A stretch of 54,263 bases of DNA. Source: Streptomyces cahuitamycinicus (GTDB taxonomy: Bacteria > Actinomycetota > Actinomycetes > Streptomycetales > Streptomycetaceae). The position numbers and the translations under genes were made by a program. The first letter of the stretch is position 1, and every line of letters starts with the position of its first letter. Positions 36,459 through 46,014 of this stretch are shown here, piece after piece. The stretch is from the NCBI RefSeq assembly GCF_002891435.1, contig NZ_POUC01000010.1:1-54263 (forward strand). The letters are read 5' to 3'. A model generated the notes under the pieces. It worked only from the letters and a program-made list of their open reading frames with translations, had not been told where the DNA came from and did not search any database.

Positions 36459-37343
36459 TCAGGACCCTGTGGAGTCGGACGGCGGGCGCGGGCCTCCGAA
36501 GCCGTGTTCAGAGAGGTCGAACCAGTTGCCCTCCGGATCCATGGCCCGGTACTCGGCGAAGGGGCGGTTGGTGAAGCGTTCGGCCGGTTTCGGAGTGCCG
36601 GCCGCCACCAGGGCCTCGGTGGTGGCGGCCGTGTCCTCGATGTGGAACCCGAAGTGGTTGAAGCCGACCGGGGTCTCACCGTCGAGCTGATGCTTGATCA
36701 GGGCAAGGGAGAGATAGCCGTCGGAGAGGAAGCAACTGCCGTCCGGATCGCGGTGGAACAGCTCCATCGCGAAGACCGAGGAGTAGAACTCGGCCAGCTT
36801 CTCCGGGTCGCGGGCCACGATGGCCAGATGGCGGAGCCTCGGCCGGGCGGCGGTGGGTTCGACCGCGGTGGATTCCTTCGGGACGGGGTCCTGCTGCGCC
36901 GGGCGGGGCGCGGGGATCATGTTGTGGAACGCGCTGATCGACCAGTGGCCCTCCGCTGTCCGTTCCACGACGGCCAACGCGTGCGTGGTGGTCAGCGGCT
37001 GCCCGTCCGGAGCGGTAACGGTCGACTCCGCCTCCACCGTGGCCAGGTCGGGGCGGAGGAATCGGACGGCCACGACTCGTGCGTCGAGGACGGTTCCGGC
37101 GTACGGCCCGCGGAAGAGGGCGTCGTGCCCGGCAGCGATGCCGGTCCGGCCGAGTGGCTTGTCGCCTCGTACGGTCGTGAAGTCGCAGTCCTCCGCGAAG
37201 CTCGCGGCGAAGAGCGCGGCGTCACCTGCCGCCCAGCCGCGGGCCATCTCCGCCCACAGGGCGCGGATCGCCCGGGCGTCGTCATGGGTGCCGTCCTCGG
37301 TGCCGTCCTGGGCGGGGGCGTTCGTTCCTTCGGGCTGCTGCAT
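36459..37343 (-). CDS. Fusion of SgcJ/SnoaL-like and VOC (glyoxalase-type) domains
   Basis: The 294-residue protein has two domains. Residues about 25-145 are an NTF2-like SgcJ/EcaC domain (ALWAEMARGWAAGDAALFAA, FTTVRGDKPLGRTGIAAGHD, TTHALAVVERTAEGHWSISA). Residues about 165-285 are a vicinal-oxygen-chelate domain (RLRHLAIVARDPEKLAEFYS, NHFGFHIEDTAATTEALVAA, YRAMDPEGNWFDLSEHGFGG). His and Glu residues in the second domain could bind a metal. It starts 5 nt after the JAMM gene stop, so the two share an operon. Both domain types are common in secondary metabolism and detoxification; the substrate is unknown. Confidence 0.82.
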   Translation of the reverse strand: MQQPEGTNAPAQDGTEDGTHDDARAIRALWAEMARGWAAGDAALFAASFAEDCDFTTVRGDKPLGRTGIAAGHDALFRGPYAGTVLDARVVAVRFLRPDLATVEAESTVTAPDGQPLTTTHALAVVERTAEGHWSISAFHNMIPAPRPAQQDPVPKESTAVEPTAARPRLRHLAIVARDPEKLAEFYSSVFAMELFHRDPDGSCFLSDGYLSLALIKHQLDGETPVGFNHFGFHIEDTAATTEALVAAGTPKPAERFTNRPFAEYRAMDPEGNWFDLSEHGFGGPRPPSDSTGS

Positions 37344-37348
37344 CGTTC

Positions 37349-38047
37349 TCACGCCTTCGTCAGTGAACTCGTACGGATACGCAGGTCGACCTCGGGGCAC
37401 TCGGCGCCCTCGACACCTTCGGCGGGATGCCGGGGATGCGAGGCCCAGGCGCCCAGGGCGTGGTAGAACTCGCCGTCCCGGCGCTCCAGGTAACAGATGA
37501 TGTTGAGGGGCCACCCCGTCCGGCCGAAGAGGTGGCGGTCCATGGGAGTCGGGCGCTCGCTGAGCGTGTGGCCCCGTTCCGACGGCGGGCCCAGGCGGTG
37601 CCAGTCCGGGTGCATGTGGATGGAACCGAGCAGATCCATCCCCAGGGACTCGGCCTCACGGGACGCCCGGAGGAGATCGCGGGAATCCATCCACCAGCCG
37701 CGGTGCTCGTTCTCGTAGGCCGGCCCGAACTTCGGCACGATCGTCTCGCGGAACTCCCGTAGAGCCGCTGGATCACTGGTGCGGGCATTACGGCCGAAAA
37801 AGAAACGCCGCACGTGGTACGTCGTCGCCTCCGCACTGCCGAGCAGGAGCGCGAAGCAGGGTAACGGTGCCTCAGGGGTGATGAGTTGATACTCACCGAC
37901 AGCCACGGCGAGGAAGTCCGCGAGTGCCTGGTCGTCCATCAGGACGGTGAGAGGAGCGGGGGTGGCACCCCCGGTTGCGGAACAATCGGCCGAGCTCCAT
38001 CGGGCGTCCGGCGAACCGGACCCGGATACGTTCGTCACAGCGGACAT
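37349..38047 (-). CDS. JAMM/MPN-type metalloprotease-like protein
   Basis: The 232-residue protein has a JAB1/MPN-like core with the zinc motif LGSIHMHPDWHRLGPPSERG followed by RPTPMD, fitting H-x-H-x(n)-S-x(n)-D with a longer spacing than usual. The Glu expected early in the fold may be in VGEYQLITPEAP. Such bacterial proteins cleave C-terminal tails from ubiquitin-like sulphur carriers or act in conflict systems, but no carrier gene is nearby. The start at 38047 has GGAG upstream. It is the first gene of a two-gene unit with the SgcJ/VOC fusion. Confidence 0.7.
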   Translation of the reverse strand: MSAVTNVSGSGSPDARWSSADCSATGGATPAPLTVLMDDQALADFLAVAVGEYQLITPEAPLPCFALLLGSAEATTYHVRRFFFGRNARTSDPAALREFRETIVPKFGPAYENEHRGWWMDSRDLLRASREAESLGMDLLGSIHMHPDWHRLGPPSERGHTLSERPTPMDRHLFGRTGWPLNIICYLERRDGEFYHALGAWASHPRHPAEGVEGAECPEVDLRIRTSSLTKA

Positions 38048-38751
38048 GGGGTGTGGTCTCCGTCAAGATGGGGGGGGTGGGAGGCCGTTGGAGCGGAGTG
38101 TCCGGAGACGCTACTTGAGAGTTCACGCTCACAGGTCGACTGCCGTGAACCGTGGGGATTTCCCTACGGCTTGATAGGAACTTGCGGCCGGACGGTTCTC
38201 GACCCCGAGGGGGAAGCGTCAAACGCGCGACGGGGTGCCGTGTGCAGTAGGCGATTCACTCGACCTTGCTCGCGTCGCCTTGGCACTGCCGGTCAGCCTG
38301 GCGTCGAGATCCTGTCCGGCAAGTCAGGAGGCGCTGTCGTGTCTGATCGGCGATTCCGACACCGGCAGGGCCGTGCACTCACAAGCACGCCCGAACTTGG
38401 ACATCCGCGAACGCGGAGAGGCTGAATCCGCGGCCGGTCCAACCCCCGTCCGTAGTGACGAAGTGCGAGGAGCACCGAGCCCCTGCCCGGCTGGACCTCG
38501 TACCGCTTGCGCGATTCAGGCGTTTCCGTCCCACTCCCCCCGAGCGCGGCACTGTCCCGTGACGGCCGCCTCGGCGTCCAAGCGTTTTCCAGCCGGTGAG
38601 GGCGCCGAGGGGACCTCAATTGGCGTGACGTGCACAGGGATTGACGTAGAAATCGCTTACCACCTACGGTCCTTCCGGAATCGCGGACACCTTTCGCAAT
38701 CTCGAACGCCTGGCGTCGGTACGCCCTACGGGAACAAGGAGTCGAAGCGGA
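38048..38751. other. Long upstream region of the GH59 gene
   Basis: The 704-bp gap between divergent genes shows no supported gene. A possible promoter is listed separately. AAGGAG before the ATG at 38752 is the ribosome site. Confidence 0.5.
38641..38670 (+). promoter_or_regulatory. Possible vegetative promoter of GH59 gene
   Basis: TTGACG (38641-38646) and TACGGT (38665-38670) are spaced 18 bp apart, close to HrdB-type consensus, about 80 bp before the start codon. Confidence 0.4.
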
Positions 38752-41727
38752 ATGGGCACACAGCGAAGACTCGGCTGGATGTCGCTTGCCGCGGCAACCA
38801 CCATGGCACTCGCGGCCGGAGTGATCACCGCCCCCGCCGCCCACACCGCGGACGATCCCGTGGAGGTCGTGGTCGACGGGGACGACGTTCGCGCCGACAA
38901 CGTGAACGGTCTGACCTACAAGGGCCTCGGCGTGCTCAGCTGCAACAGCACGAGCAACCTGCTGATGGACTACAAGGCGGAGCACCCCGGCCGGTACTGG
39001 GAGCTCATCCGGGTGCTGTTCGGCGGGAAGAACCCCCTGATCAACCATGTCAAGGTCGAGATGGGTTCGGACACGAACACGTCGACCGGTTCCGACCCGG
39101 CGACCATGCGCACAGCGGACGAACTCGCCGACGCGTCGCGCTCGCCGGGCTTCCAACTGGCAGCGGACGCCAAGACGGTCAACCCGAAGCTCAAGGTGTC
39201 GATTCTCCGCTGGGTCATGCCCCGATGGGTTCAGAACGAATGGAACAAGGGCACCGGCTCCGACGAGATGTACAAGTGGTACAAGGAGACGATTCTCGAC
39301 GCGTACGAGAAATACGGGTACATGGTCGACTACGTGAACCCGGACACGAACGAGACACATGATCCGGACGAGGCCTTCATCAAGTGGTACAAGAAGACGA
39401 TTCTGGCCGACACGGACTTCGCTGACCCCCGCTACGGCATCCCTGCGAAAAAGCGGGAGCAGGCCGAGAAGGCCTACCGCGGCATAAAGATCATCGCCGC
39501 CGACGAGAACACCACCCACAATTTCGGGCCGTCGATGCTCAGCGACGCGGAACTCTTCGGCATGGTCGACGCGGTCGGCTACCACTACAACACCGATGAC
39601 CGGCGCGACGGGCCCGTCGGCAGCGACACCCATCTGCCGTACACCAGGCTGGCGACCGGGGAGAACAAGTACGGCGAGGACAAGGAAGTCTGGTACAGCG
39701 AGGGGGTCGGCTCCTTCGGCTACACCGACTACCGCGTCAACAACACCGAGGGCCCGAACGGAACGAGCACCGGTATCGGCGGCGTCCAGAGCGCCCTCGA
39801 TCTCGCGAACCGCTCCGTCAAGGGCTACGCCAACTCGAAGCGGACGCACTACATCTTCCAGCCGGCGATCGGCTCCTTCTACGAAGGCGCGCAGTACAGC
39901 CACAAGGAACTCGTCAGCGCGCGTGACCCGTGGTCGGGCCACCTCCACTACGACGCGGCCGTCTACGTGATGCAGCACTTCACCCAGTTCGCGAAGACCG
40001 GCTGGGAGAACGACACGAACACGGCGGGCATCTGGCGCACCGTGCCGGAGGCCAGTTACAGCGGGGTGAGCGGCACCGAGAACGTCGACGGCTCGAACGG
40101 GGCCCCGAGTTACATGACGCTCGCGGACCCCCGTAAGAAGGACTTCTCCACGATCGTCGTCAACGACAGCGACCAGCCCAAGACCTACCGGATCAAGGCC
40201 GAGAACATGCGACTCGGTTCCGACCCGACCATGGAGATCTGGGAAACCCGCGCAGCGGACGCGGGCCGGCCCTACGACGCGAACCTCAAGCGCCTCGTCG
40301 ACGAGATCCGGCCCGGCGGCGCCGGGTACTACACCTACACGGTCAAGCCGAGGTCGATCGTGACCTTGACGACGCTCGACAAGAGCCACGACAAGGCGAC
40401 GAAGCAACGCCTGCCCGAGTCCCGGGACCGCACGGTGCTGGACACCGACGCGACCGGCAAGAAGCACAACACCCGCGACAACGTCCTGTACGCCGACGAC
40501 TTCGGGTACGAGGAGGAGGGCAGGGTCCAAGTCGGCGCCGGCAACGGCGCGCACAAGACGTCCCAGCCCTACCTGAGGTCGCGCGGCAACCAGCCTCGCT
40601 ACATGGTCGACCAGACCGGCGCCTGGGAGGTCGGTGAGGACGCGAGCGGCGACAACGTCCTGTACCAGTACATGGACCAGTCCATGAAGGACACCGGCGC
40701 CTGGAACCGCCACACCCCGAACACAACGGTCGGCGACTTCCGCTGGGAGAACTACCGGGCCACGGTCGACGTCTCGTTCCCTGACCCGGCCGGCGGACTC
40801 GCCTCCCTGGGTGTCCGTCAGCAGAAGGGCATGGCGATCAGCGACGCCGCCTACAACGTGCGCATCGCACCGACCGGCGCCTGGACGTTCTACGAATACG
40901 GCACGGCCGTCAAGTCGGGAACGGTCGCGGCGTCCGACGGCTACCGCCTCGCCATCGAGGCGAAGGGCGCGACGATCACGACCTACATCGACGGCAAGGC
41001 CGTCTCCACGTACCAGGACCCGACTCCGCAGACCGAAGGACGCGTCAAGCTCGGAAGCGACTTCCACAAGACGGCGTTCGACAACCTGAAGGTCGAGAAG
41101 ATCGACGGGTACACGCCCTACGCCCGCGCACAGCTCGACAACATGGACAGCTCGGTCGCCTACACCGGCACGTGGAGCCGGAAAGCCTCCTTCGGCGACG
41201 CGATGGACTGGTACCGGTCGACGTCGACCGGCACGACCGCCGGCTCGTCGTTCACCGTCCCGTTCACCGGCACGGGCATCGACGTCATCGGTGGCAACGA
41301 CGGCACCGCCGTCCTCGACGTCTACGTCGACGGAAAGCTGATCGCACGGGACGCGAAGACGGCCGCGACCGACAAGCGCCTCGCGACGTACGCGCTCCGC
41401 GGTCTGCCCGAGGGCGCGCACACGGCGAGGTTCGTCCTCAAGTCCGGAAAGATCGTTCTCGACGCGTTCAACGCCATCTCCGGGGACGTGGACGGCACGG
41501 TGGGCACGACACCGATCCGGAGCGCCCTGGAGAAGATCGGACGTCCGGAGCAGGCTGACTACACGGCCGACTCCTGGGCCCTGTTCGCCTCCGCGTCGTC
41601 GGCGGCGAAGGCTGCCGCGTCGGGGCGGCAGAAGGGCCTTGACGCCATCGGCGTCGAGCAGATCACGGACCGGCTCGAAGAGGCTCACGACCGACTGGTG
41701 CGCAAGGACGGCACCGCCGCCCAGTAG
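38752..41727 (+). CDS. Secreted GH59-type glycosidase (galactocerebrosidase-like), multidomain
   Basis: The 991-residue protein has a signal peptide (MSLAAATTMALAAGVITAPA) and a clan-A TIM-barrel catalytic domain to about residue 440. Glu 201 in NPDTNETHDPD is a candidate acid/base, and Glu 317 in EVWYSEGVGSFGY a candidate nucleophile, as in GH59. A linker and beta-sandwich domains follow (DDFGYEEEGRVQVGAG at about 580; VSFPDPAGGLASLGVRQQKG at about 675; GTGIDVIGGNDGTAVLDVYV at about 840). The last 75 residues (IRSALEKIGRPEQADYTADS, WALFASASSAAKAA) are a FIVAR-like three-helix region. It should hydrolyse beta-galactosides in polysaccharide or glycolipid outside the cell. The start follows AAGGAG. 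A hairpin terminator follows. Confidence 0.88.
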   Translation: MGTQRRLGWMSLAAATTMALAAGVITAPAAHTADDPVEVVVDGDDVRADNVNGLTYKGLGVLSCNSTSNLLMDYKAEHPGRYWELIRVLFGGKNPLINHVKVEMGSDTNTSTGSDPATMRTADELADASRSPGFQLAADAKTVNPKLKVSILRWVMPRWVQNEWNKGTGSDEMYKWYKETILDAYEKYGYMVDYVNPDTNETHDPDEAFIKWYKKTILADTDFADPRYGIPAKKREQAEKAYRGIKIIAADENTTHNFGPSMLSDAELFGMVDAVGYHYNTDDRRDGPVGSDTHLPYTRLATGENKYGEDKEVWYSEGVGSFGYTDYRVNNTEGPNGTSTGIGGVQSALDLANRSVKGYANSKRTHYIFQPAIGSFYEGAQYSHKELVSARDPWSGHLHYDAAVYVMQHFTQFAKTGWENDTNTAGIWRTVPEASYSGVSGTENVDGSNGAPSYMTLADPRKKDFSTIVVNDSDQPKTYRIKAENMRLGSDPTMEIWETRAADAGRPYDANLKRLVDEIRPGGAGYYTYTVKPRSIVTLTTLDKSHDKATKQRLPESRDRTVLDTDATGKKHNTRDNVLYADDFGYEEEGRVQVGAGNGAHKTSQPYLRSRGNQPRYMVDQTGAWEVGEDASGDNVLYQYMDQSMKDTGAWNRHTPNTTVGDFRWENYRATVDVSFPDPAGGLASLGVRQQKGMAISDAAYNVRIAPTGAWTFYEYGTAVKSGTVAASDGYRLAIEAKGATITTYIDGKAVSTYQDPTPQTEGRVKLGSDFHKTAFDNLKVEKIDGYTPYARAQLDNMDSSVAYTGTWSRKASFGDAMDWYRSTSTGTTAGSSFTVPFTGTGIDVIGGNDGTAVLDVYVDGKLIARDAKTAATDKRLATYALRGLPEGAHTARFVLKSGKIVLDAFNAISGDVDGTVGTTPIRSALEKIGRPEQADYTADSWALFASASSAAKAAASGRQKGLDAIGVEQITDRLEEAHDRLVRKDGTAAQ

Positions 41728-41769
41728 GCGCCCCGGGCCTGCGGGCCCGTGCGTTCACCGTAAACGATC

Positions 41770-41805
41770 AAGGGGCCGTATCGGATTCCTCCGATACGGC
41801 CCCTT
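41770..41805. terminator. 16-bp perfect hairpin terminator
   Basis: Arms 41770-41785 (AAGGGGCCGTATCGGA) and 41790-41805 pair perfectly around a 4-nt loop, between the GH59 and alginate-lyase-like genes. Confidence 0.9.
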
Positions 41806-41960
41806 CCATGGGGGCGGGTCGCCGTCCGCAAGGCCCGGTGAACCGCGCCCGCACCCACGACACCGCTCGCCCACCGGGCCGCCGGGCAGTTTTTGTTATG
41901 CATCAGTGCGGGGCGCGTCTCCTTGGTACAGGACCGGAGAAGAACCAGGAGACAGTTTCG

Positions 41961-43460
41961 ATGGAGCAGGCCACCACAGACCGTTCGCTCAACCGTCGCG
42001 GGATGCTGAAGCTCGCCGGCGCGGCCGGTGCCGGCGCCGGTGCGATCGGGGCGGCCACGGGGATCGCGTCAGCCGTGCCGACGGCCCCGAAGGGCGGGTT
42101 CGCCCACCCGGCGCTGCTGCACACGCAGGCCGACTTCGACCGGATGGCCGAGAAGGTCAAGGCGGGTGCGCAGCCCTGGACGGACGGCTGGAAGCGGCTG
42201 CTGAGCAGCCGGGACTCGGCGACCGACTACCGGCCACGGCCCGTCGCGACCGTCATCCGCGGTGGCGAGGACGCGAACGTCCACCTGCTCTTCCGGGACA
42301 CCGCCGCGGCCTACCAGAACGCCCTGCGCTGGAAGATCACCGGGGACGCCCGGCACGCGGACAAGGCGCGGGACATCCTCAACGCCTGGTCGGCCACCCT
42401 CAAGGAGCTCGGCGGGAACGCCGACCGGTACCTGATGGCGGGCATCCAGGGGTATCAGCTGGCCAACGCCGGCGAGATCATGCGCGACTACGACGGATTC
42501 GACCTCGGCCGGTTCCAGTCCATGCTGGTCGACATCTTCTACCCGATGAACGACCGCTTCCTGGTCAACCACAACGACGCCGTCCCCAGCAACTACCGGG
42601 CCAACTGGGAACTGTGCACCCTGGCGTCCATCATCGCCATCGGCGGGCTCACCGAGGACCAGGCCAAGATCGACCGGGCGGTGGAGTACTTCAAGAACGG
42701 CGACGGCAACGGCTGTGTCAGACGTGCCGTCCCCGTCCTGCACGAGCAGACGGACGGCGTCGTCCTCGGGCAGTGGGAGGAGAGCGGCCGGGACCAGGAG
42801 CACACCATGGCCGGTGTCGGCTGGATGGGCGCGCTCTGCGAGATGGCCTGGAACCTGGGCGAGGATCTGTACGGGTACGACGACAACCGGTTCATGAAGG
42901 GCTGTGAGTACGTCGCCCGCTACAACCTCGGCAAGGACGTTCCCTATACCTCGTACTCACGCCGCATGGGCCGGCGCATGGCGGGCCAGGTCGGAGCCCT
43001 GCACACCGAACCGGAGATCAGCGAGCAGGGCCGGGGCAGCGCCCGTCCCATCTGGGCCCTGATCCACAACCACTACGCGGTGCGCCGGGGGCTGGACGTA
43101 CCGAACATCACGGCCTACAAGGACAAGCTCACGCCCGAGGACGGCGGCGGGACGCGCGGCGGGGCCGGCTGGAGTTACGACCACCTCGGCTACGGCACGC
43201 TGACCTACACCCGGGACCCGGAGGACGTCGGCGCGTCCGCGCCGGGCGCCGCACGCGAAACCAAGACGGCGGGCCGCGCCTCGGGCAGCGCGGCAGGCGG
43301 CGGGACGCGCCCGCAGGGCGGCACCCCCCACGATCTGGCCGCCACCGGGGCGGACGGCGTCCTGGCCTGGTCCGCCGCCGGGGCCTCGGCCCTCCTCGGA
43401 GGTCTGCTCCTGCTCCGCCGTCGCGGGCGCGGAGCGAACACGCCCGGATCCGACGCGTGA
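41961..43460 (+). CDS. Tat-exported, sortase-anchored alginate-lyase-like protein
   Basis: The 499-residue protein begins with a twin-arginine signal (LNRRGMLKLAGAAGAGAGAI). An alpha/alpha-toroid alginate-lyase-type domain follows (FAHPALLHTQADFDRMAEKV, AYQNALRWKITGDARHADKA, NYRANWELCTLASIIAIGGL, DQEHTMAGVGWMGALCEMAW). After a Gly/Ala linker it ends LAATGADGV, a hydrophobic helix and RRRGRG, which is an LAxTG sortase signal of the type used by class E sortases in Streptomyces. It is therefore predicted to be wall-attached. The start at 41961 follows CAGGAG. With the GH59 gene just upstream it suggests joint digestion of a glycan. Confidence 0.85.
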   Translation: MEQATTDRSLNRRGMLKLAGAAGAGAGAIGAATGIASAVPTAPKGGFAHPALLHTQADFDRMAEKVKAGAQPWTDGWKRLLSSRDSATDYRPRPVATVIRGGEDANVHLLFRDTAAAYQNALRWKITGDARHADKARDILNAWSATLKELGGNADRYLMAGIQGYQLANAGEIMRDYDGFDLGRFQSMLVDIFYPMNDRFLVNHNDAVPSNYRANWELCTLASIIAIGGLTEDQAKIDRAVEYFKNGDGNGCVRRAVPVLHEQTDGVVLGQWEESGRDQEHTMAGVGWMGALCEMAWNLGEDLYGYDDNRFMKGCEYVARYNLGKDVPYTSYSRRMGRRMAGQVGALHTEPEISEQGRGSARPIWALIHNHYAVRRGLDVPNITAYKDKLTPEDGGGTRGGAGWSYDHLGYGTLTYTRDPEDVGASAPGAARETKTAGRASGSAAGGGTRPQGGTPHDLAATGADGVLAWSAAGASALLGGLLLLRRRGRGANTPGSDA

Positions 43461-43657
43461 TCCGCGGCGCCTGAGCCGGGGCTGGGCGGACGGCCTCGGC
43501 GGCCTCGCCCGCGCCCACGGAGCCGACGTCGAATGACAGCGGGAGGCCGGCGCACGCACGCAAGCATCCGCAATCACGCGTCTCCGTCGATGCGCGAAGC
43601 ACATGGATGCGGACACCTCCGAAGGTCCGTCGGCCACTCCCGGACCGCTTACTCCGA
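43461..43657. other. Short gap before attachment copy C
   Basis: No gene is supported. It leads into the repeat module. Confidence 0.4.
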
Positions 43658-43731
43658 CGTCGTGCCCACAGCGTGCCCGCAAAGGCCTCGTCAGCCGCTC
43701 CATGATGAAACCCCAGGTCAGCGACCTGGGG
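43658..43731 (+). repeat. Attachment copy C: minimal tRNA-Gly 3' end plus hairpin
   Basis: GTGCCCACAGCGTGCCC begins at about 43662, as before copies A and D. TCGTCAGCCGCTCCA at 43688-43702 keeps only the acceptor end, with one change from the others. The hairpin 43711-43731 (CCCCAGGTC, GACCTGGGG) matches the A/D class. This copy has lost the anticodon and T-arm regions. Confidence 0.65.
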
Positions 43732-44092
43732 CTACCTTGTTGTCCAGACCTTTTGCCGCCCGTCGCGCCCCGGACACGACTCGAGACAGGGCAGGCGGAG
43801 GGCAAGGGGTCCCCCTCGGCCCATTTGGTCGCCACCTACCCCCCTCAACTGCGCGGCGTGGAACGCCCCTTGGTGCAACGGGGCGACGGCAAGACACGAG
43901 CTGAAGCCATCAGTTCGCCGTTGCCCGACAACAGGGGTGGCCATACGGAGCGCCGCAGCGCCACCGGCCCCTGCGACCTGCTGCCCTGGCGGCTCGGCCT
44001 GCTGAGGAGCCGCCGCGTGAAGAACCGGGCGCCCACGCCGGTGGTACGGGACCGGCACGGGGCGCCGAGCGGCGGGGCGTGGGTCAGCGGGT
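43732..44092. other. Region after attachment copy C without a supported gene
   Basis: About 360 bp of frames without motifs separates copy C from the end of the acyltransferase fusion gene. Confidence 0.4.
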
Positions 44093-45772
44093 TTATCCGC
44101 TCTCGCCGGCCGGGGCCGGTTCCGGGCGGTGGATGCCGCGTGGGCGGTAGCCCAGGAGGTCGGCGAGGCCGAGCAGGTCGGCGAGCAGCCAGATGATGGC
44201 GAGCCACATCTCGGTGCCCTGCAGCCCGGGTGCGCGGCCCGGGCCGGTGCCATCGGGCCTGGGACCGAACGCGAAACCCTGTCCCGGATGCCAGCGCCGG
44301 AGGGCGGCGGCGAGCTGGTCCGCCGCCCAGGCACGGGCCTCCTCGGCGCGATGGGAGGTCTGCCGGGCGCACAGCCACAGGGGGTGGGCGACGTCCAGGA
44401 CGTTGCAGGCGTTCTCCCGGCCGGGAGAGAAGTGTCGTGCGTCGCGCGCATGGTCGAGAACGGTGTCAATGACCCGCTCGGCGTAGGGCACCGGCAGGTC
44501 GAACTGGGCGAAGGAGCCGCGGGTGAGCCGGTAGTAGCCGTTGACCATCTGCAGGCGCCCGCCCTCGCGGGTGGGAGAGCCCCACATGCCGGTCCACGGG
44601 TCGACATGGGTGTGCAGCCAGCCGAACAGCGCCTCCAGCGCCCCCGGTTCGGCCGGTTCCCCGCCCAGGCGCCGGTTCCAGTGCGCCGAGGTGGCCCAGG
44701 CGTCCACCCACGACCCGGCGCGCCAGGCGCGGTCCCGCCAGGGCAGTGCGGCCAGGCGCCGGACCAGCTGGTCCGCTGTGGTGTCCCGCACCGGGCGCAG
44801 CGGGTGGGCGAAGGAGCTGCCGAGCAGATCCAGCGCGTAGCCCACGCACAGCACGTGATAGGCGCAGGCGCCATCGTCCGGCAGCCCGGCCGGGCCGGCC
44901 GGGCCGGGCTGCGTGGGTGCCTCGCCGTACTCGGGTATCAGGCCGGTGGCGGGATCCTGCAGTGCACGCAGCCGCGCCGCGTGTTCGGCGGCCGGCAACT
45001 GCGGGGGAGCGGTGCCGAGGAGCAGGTCGGCGATCTCCACCGCGTCGCAGTGCGCCCGCACGGTCGGCTCGGAGCCGGGCTGGTCGGCGTAGCGGCCGGC
45101 GTCCGGAAGCCAGCAGCGGGCCAGCAGGCCGGCGGCCTGTGCGCGGGCGGTCTCGGCGAACTCCGGCAGTCGGTCGGGGAGCGGCGCGGCGGAACGCGGG
45201 GCCTTGCCGCGCGCGTCCCGGCGGTCGCGGATGCGGCGCGCGGGGTTGCCGGCCGCCACCGTCCACGCGGGCAGGTCCTTGGTGACCACCGCGCCGGCGC
45301 CGACGACGCAGTGGTCTCCGATGGTGACGCCGTCCACAACGACCACGTGGGAGCCGATCCACACGTCGTCGCCCACGGTGATGCCGCGGCTGGTGACGGG
45401 CTGCCGATGGACCGGCAGATCGGGCGCGGCGCCGTGGTTGAAGCCGAGCAGCGAGCTGTGCGCGCCGATGCGTACGCCGTCGCCCAGCGTGACGGTGCCG
45501 CGCACCACGGCGAACGGGTTGACCGAGCAGTCGGCGCCCGTGCGCACGTCGTCCGTGACGTAGGCGTGGGCCGCGATGTACGACCGGTCGCCCAGGTGCA
45601 GCCGCTTCGGATACACGGCCGCGGTCGCCGCGACGAAGCACCCCTCGCCGAACCGCACCTGCCCGGCGCCGAGCAGCCGCTTCTGCCGCTCCTGCTGTGC
45701 CGCGCGCTGCCCTTTGGAAGCCTGTTTGCCGAACAGCCAGGGACAGTGGTCGAAGAGGCCGTCGTCGCTCAC
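44093..45772 (-). CDS. LbH acyltransferase fused to alpha/alpha-barrel-like domain
   Basis: From the chosen GTG at 45772 the protein has 559 residues; the frame stays open to 45904. Residues about 25-180 form a left-handed beta-helix acyltransferase (FGEGCFVAATAAVYPKRLHL, GDGVRIGAHSSLLGFNHGA, ITVGDDVWIGSHVVVVDGVT, HCVVGAGAVVTKDLPAWTVA, GNPARRIRDRR). The remaining 360 residues are helical and Trp-rich (WRAGSWVDAWATSAHWNRRL, LFGWLHTHVDPWTGMWGSPT, MVNGYYRLTRGSFAQFDLPV), resembling an alpha/alpha toroid. I know no standard name for the pairing. The start is uncertain: neither 45772 nor 45904 has a good ribosome site, and IS3 debris overlaps the longer version. It may be 5'-truncated. Confidence 0.65.
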   Translation of the reverse strand: MSDDGLFDHCPWLFGKQASKGQRAAQQERQKRLLGAGQVRFGEGCFVAATAAVYPKRLHLGDRSYIAAHAYVTDDVRTGADCSVNPFAVVRGTVTLGDGVRIGAHSSLLGFNHGAAPDLPVHRQPVTSRGITVGDDVWIGSHVVVVDGVTIGDHCVVGAGAVVTKDLPAWTVAAGNPARRIRDRRDARGKAPRSAAPLPDRLPEFAETARAQAAGLLARCWLPDAGRYADQPGSEPTVRAHCDAVEIADLLLGTAPPQLPAAEHAARLRALQDPATGLIPEYGEAPTQPGPAGPAGLPDDGACAYHVLCVGYALDLLGSSFAHPLRPVRDTTADQLVRRLAALPWRDRAWRAGSWVDAWATSAHWNRRLGGEPAEPGALEALFGWLHTHVDPWTGMWGSPTREGGRLQMVNGYYRLTRGSFAQFDLPVPYAERVIDTVLDHARDARHFSPGRENACNVLDVAHPLWLCARQTSHRAEEARAWAADQLAAALRRWHPGQGFAFGPRPDGTGPGRAPGLQGTEMWLAIIWLLADLLGLADLLGYRPRGIHRPEPAPAGESG

Positions 45773-45874
45773 GGACTGCTGCAAGGGATGCTCCCCGGTG
45801 GCTGCGCGGGACGGTCCCCGCTTGCTGTCCGGAGCATTGTCCGACGCCCCGCCCGGCCTTGGCCAGTACGGTGC

Positions 45875-45990
45875 AAGATCGCCACCTGGATCACCGACTT
45901 CCACAACACCAGGCGGCTACACAGCCGTGTGCGGGTTCAAGAGCCCGATCGACTACGAACGTGACTACCGAGCCACCCTCGCCGAGGGAC
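45875..45990 (+). pseudogene. IS3-type transposase C-terminal fragment
   Basis: The plus strand reads WITDFHNTRRLHS and, after a frameshift near 45935, KSPIDYERDYRATLAEG. This is the standard end of an IS3-family DDE transposase. It directly precedes the group II intron remnant. Confidence 0.75.
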
Positions 45991-46014
45991 TGGCGGCACA
46001 GATCGTCTCCACGC

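Noticed and set aside
38293-41688. 1131-codon open frame on the minus strand.
   Set aside because: It is antisense to the GH59 gene, which has a signal peptide, a ribosome site and family motifs. The minus product is a Val/Gly/Arg-rich shadow without domains.
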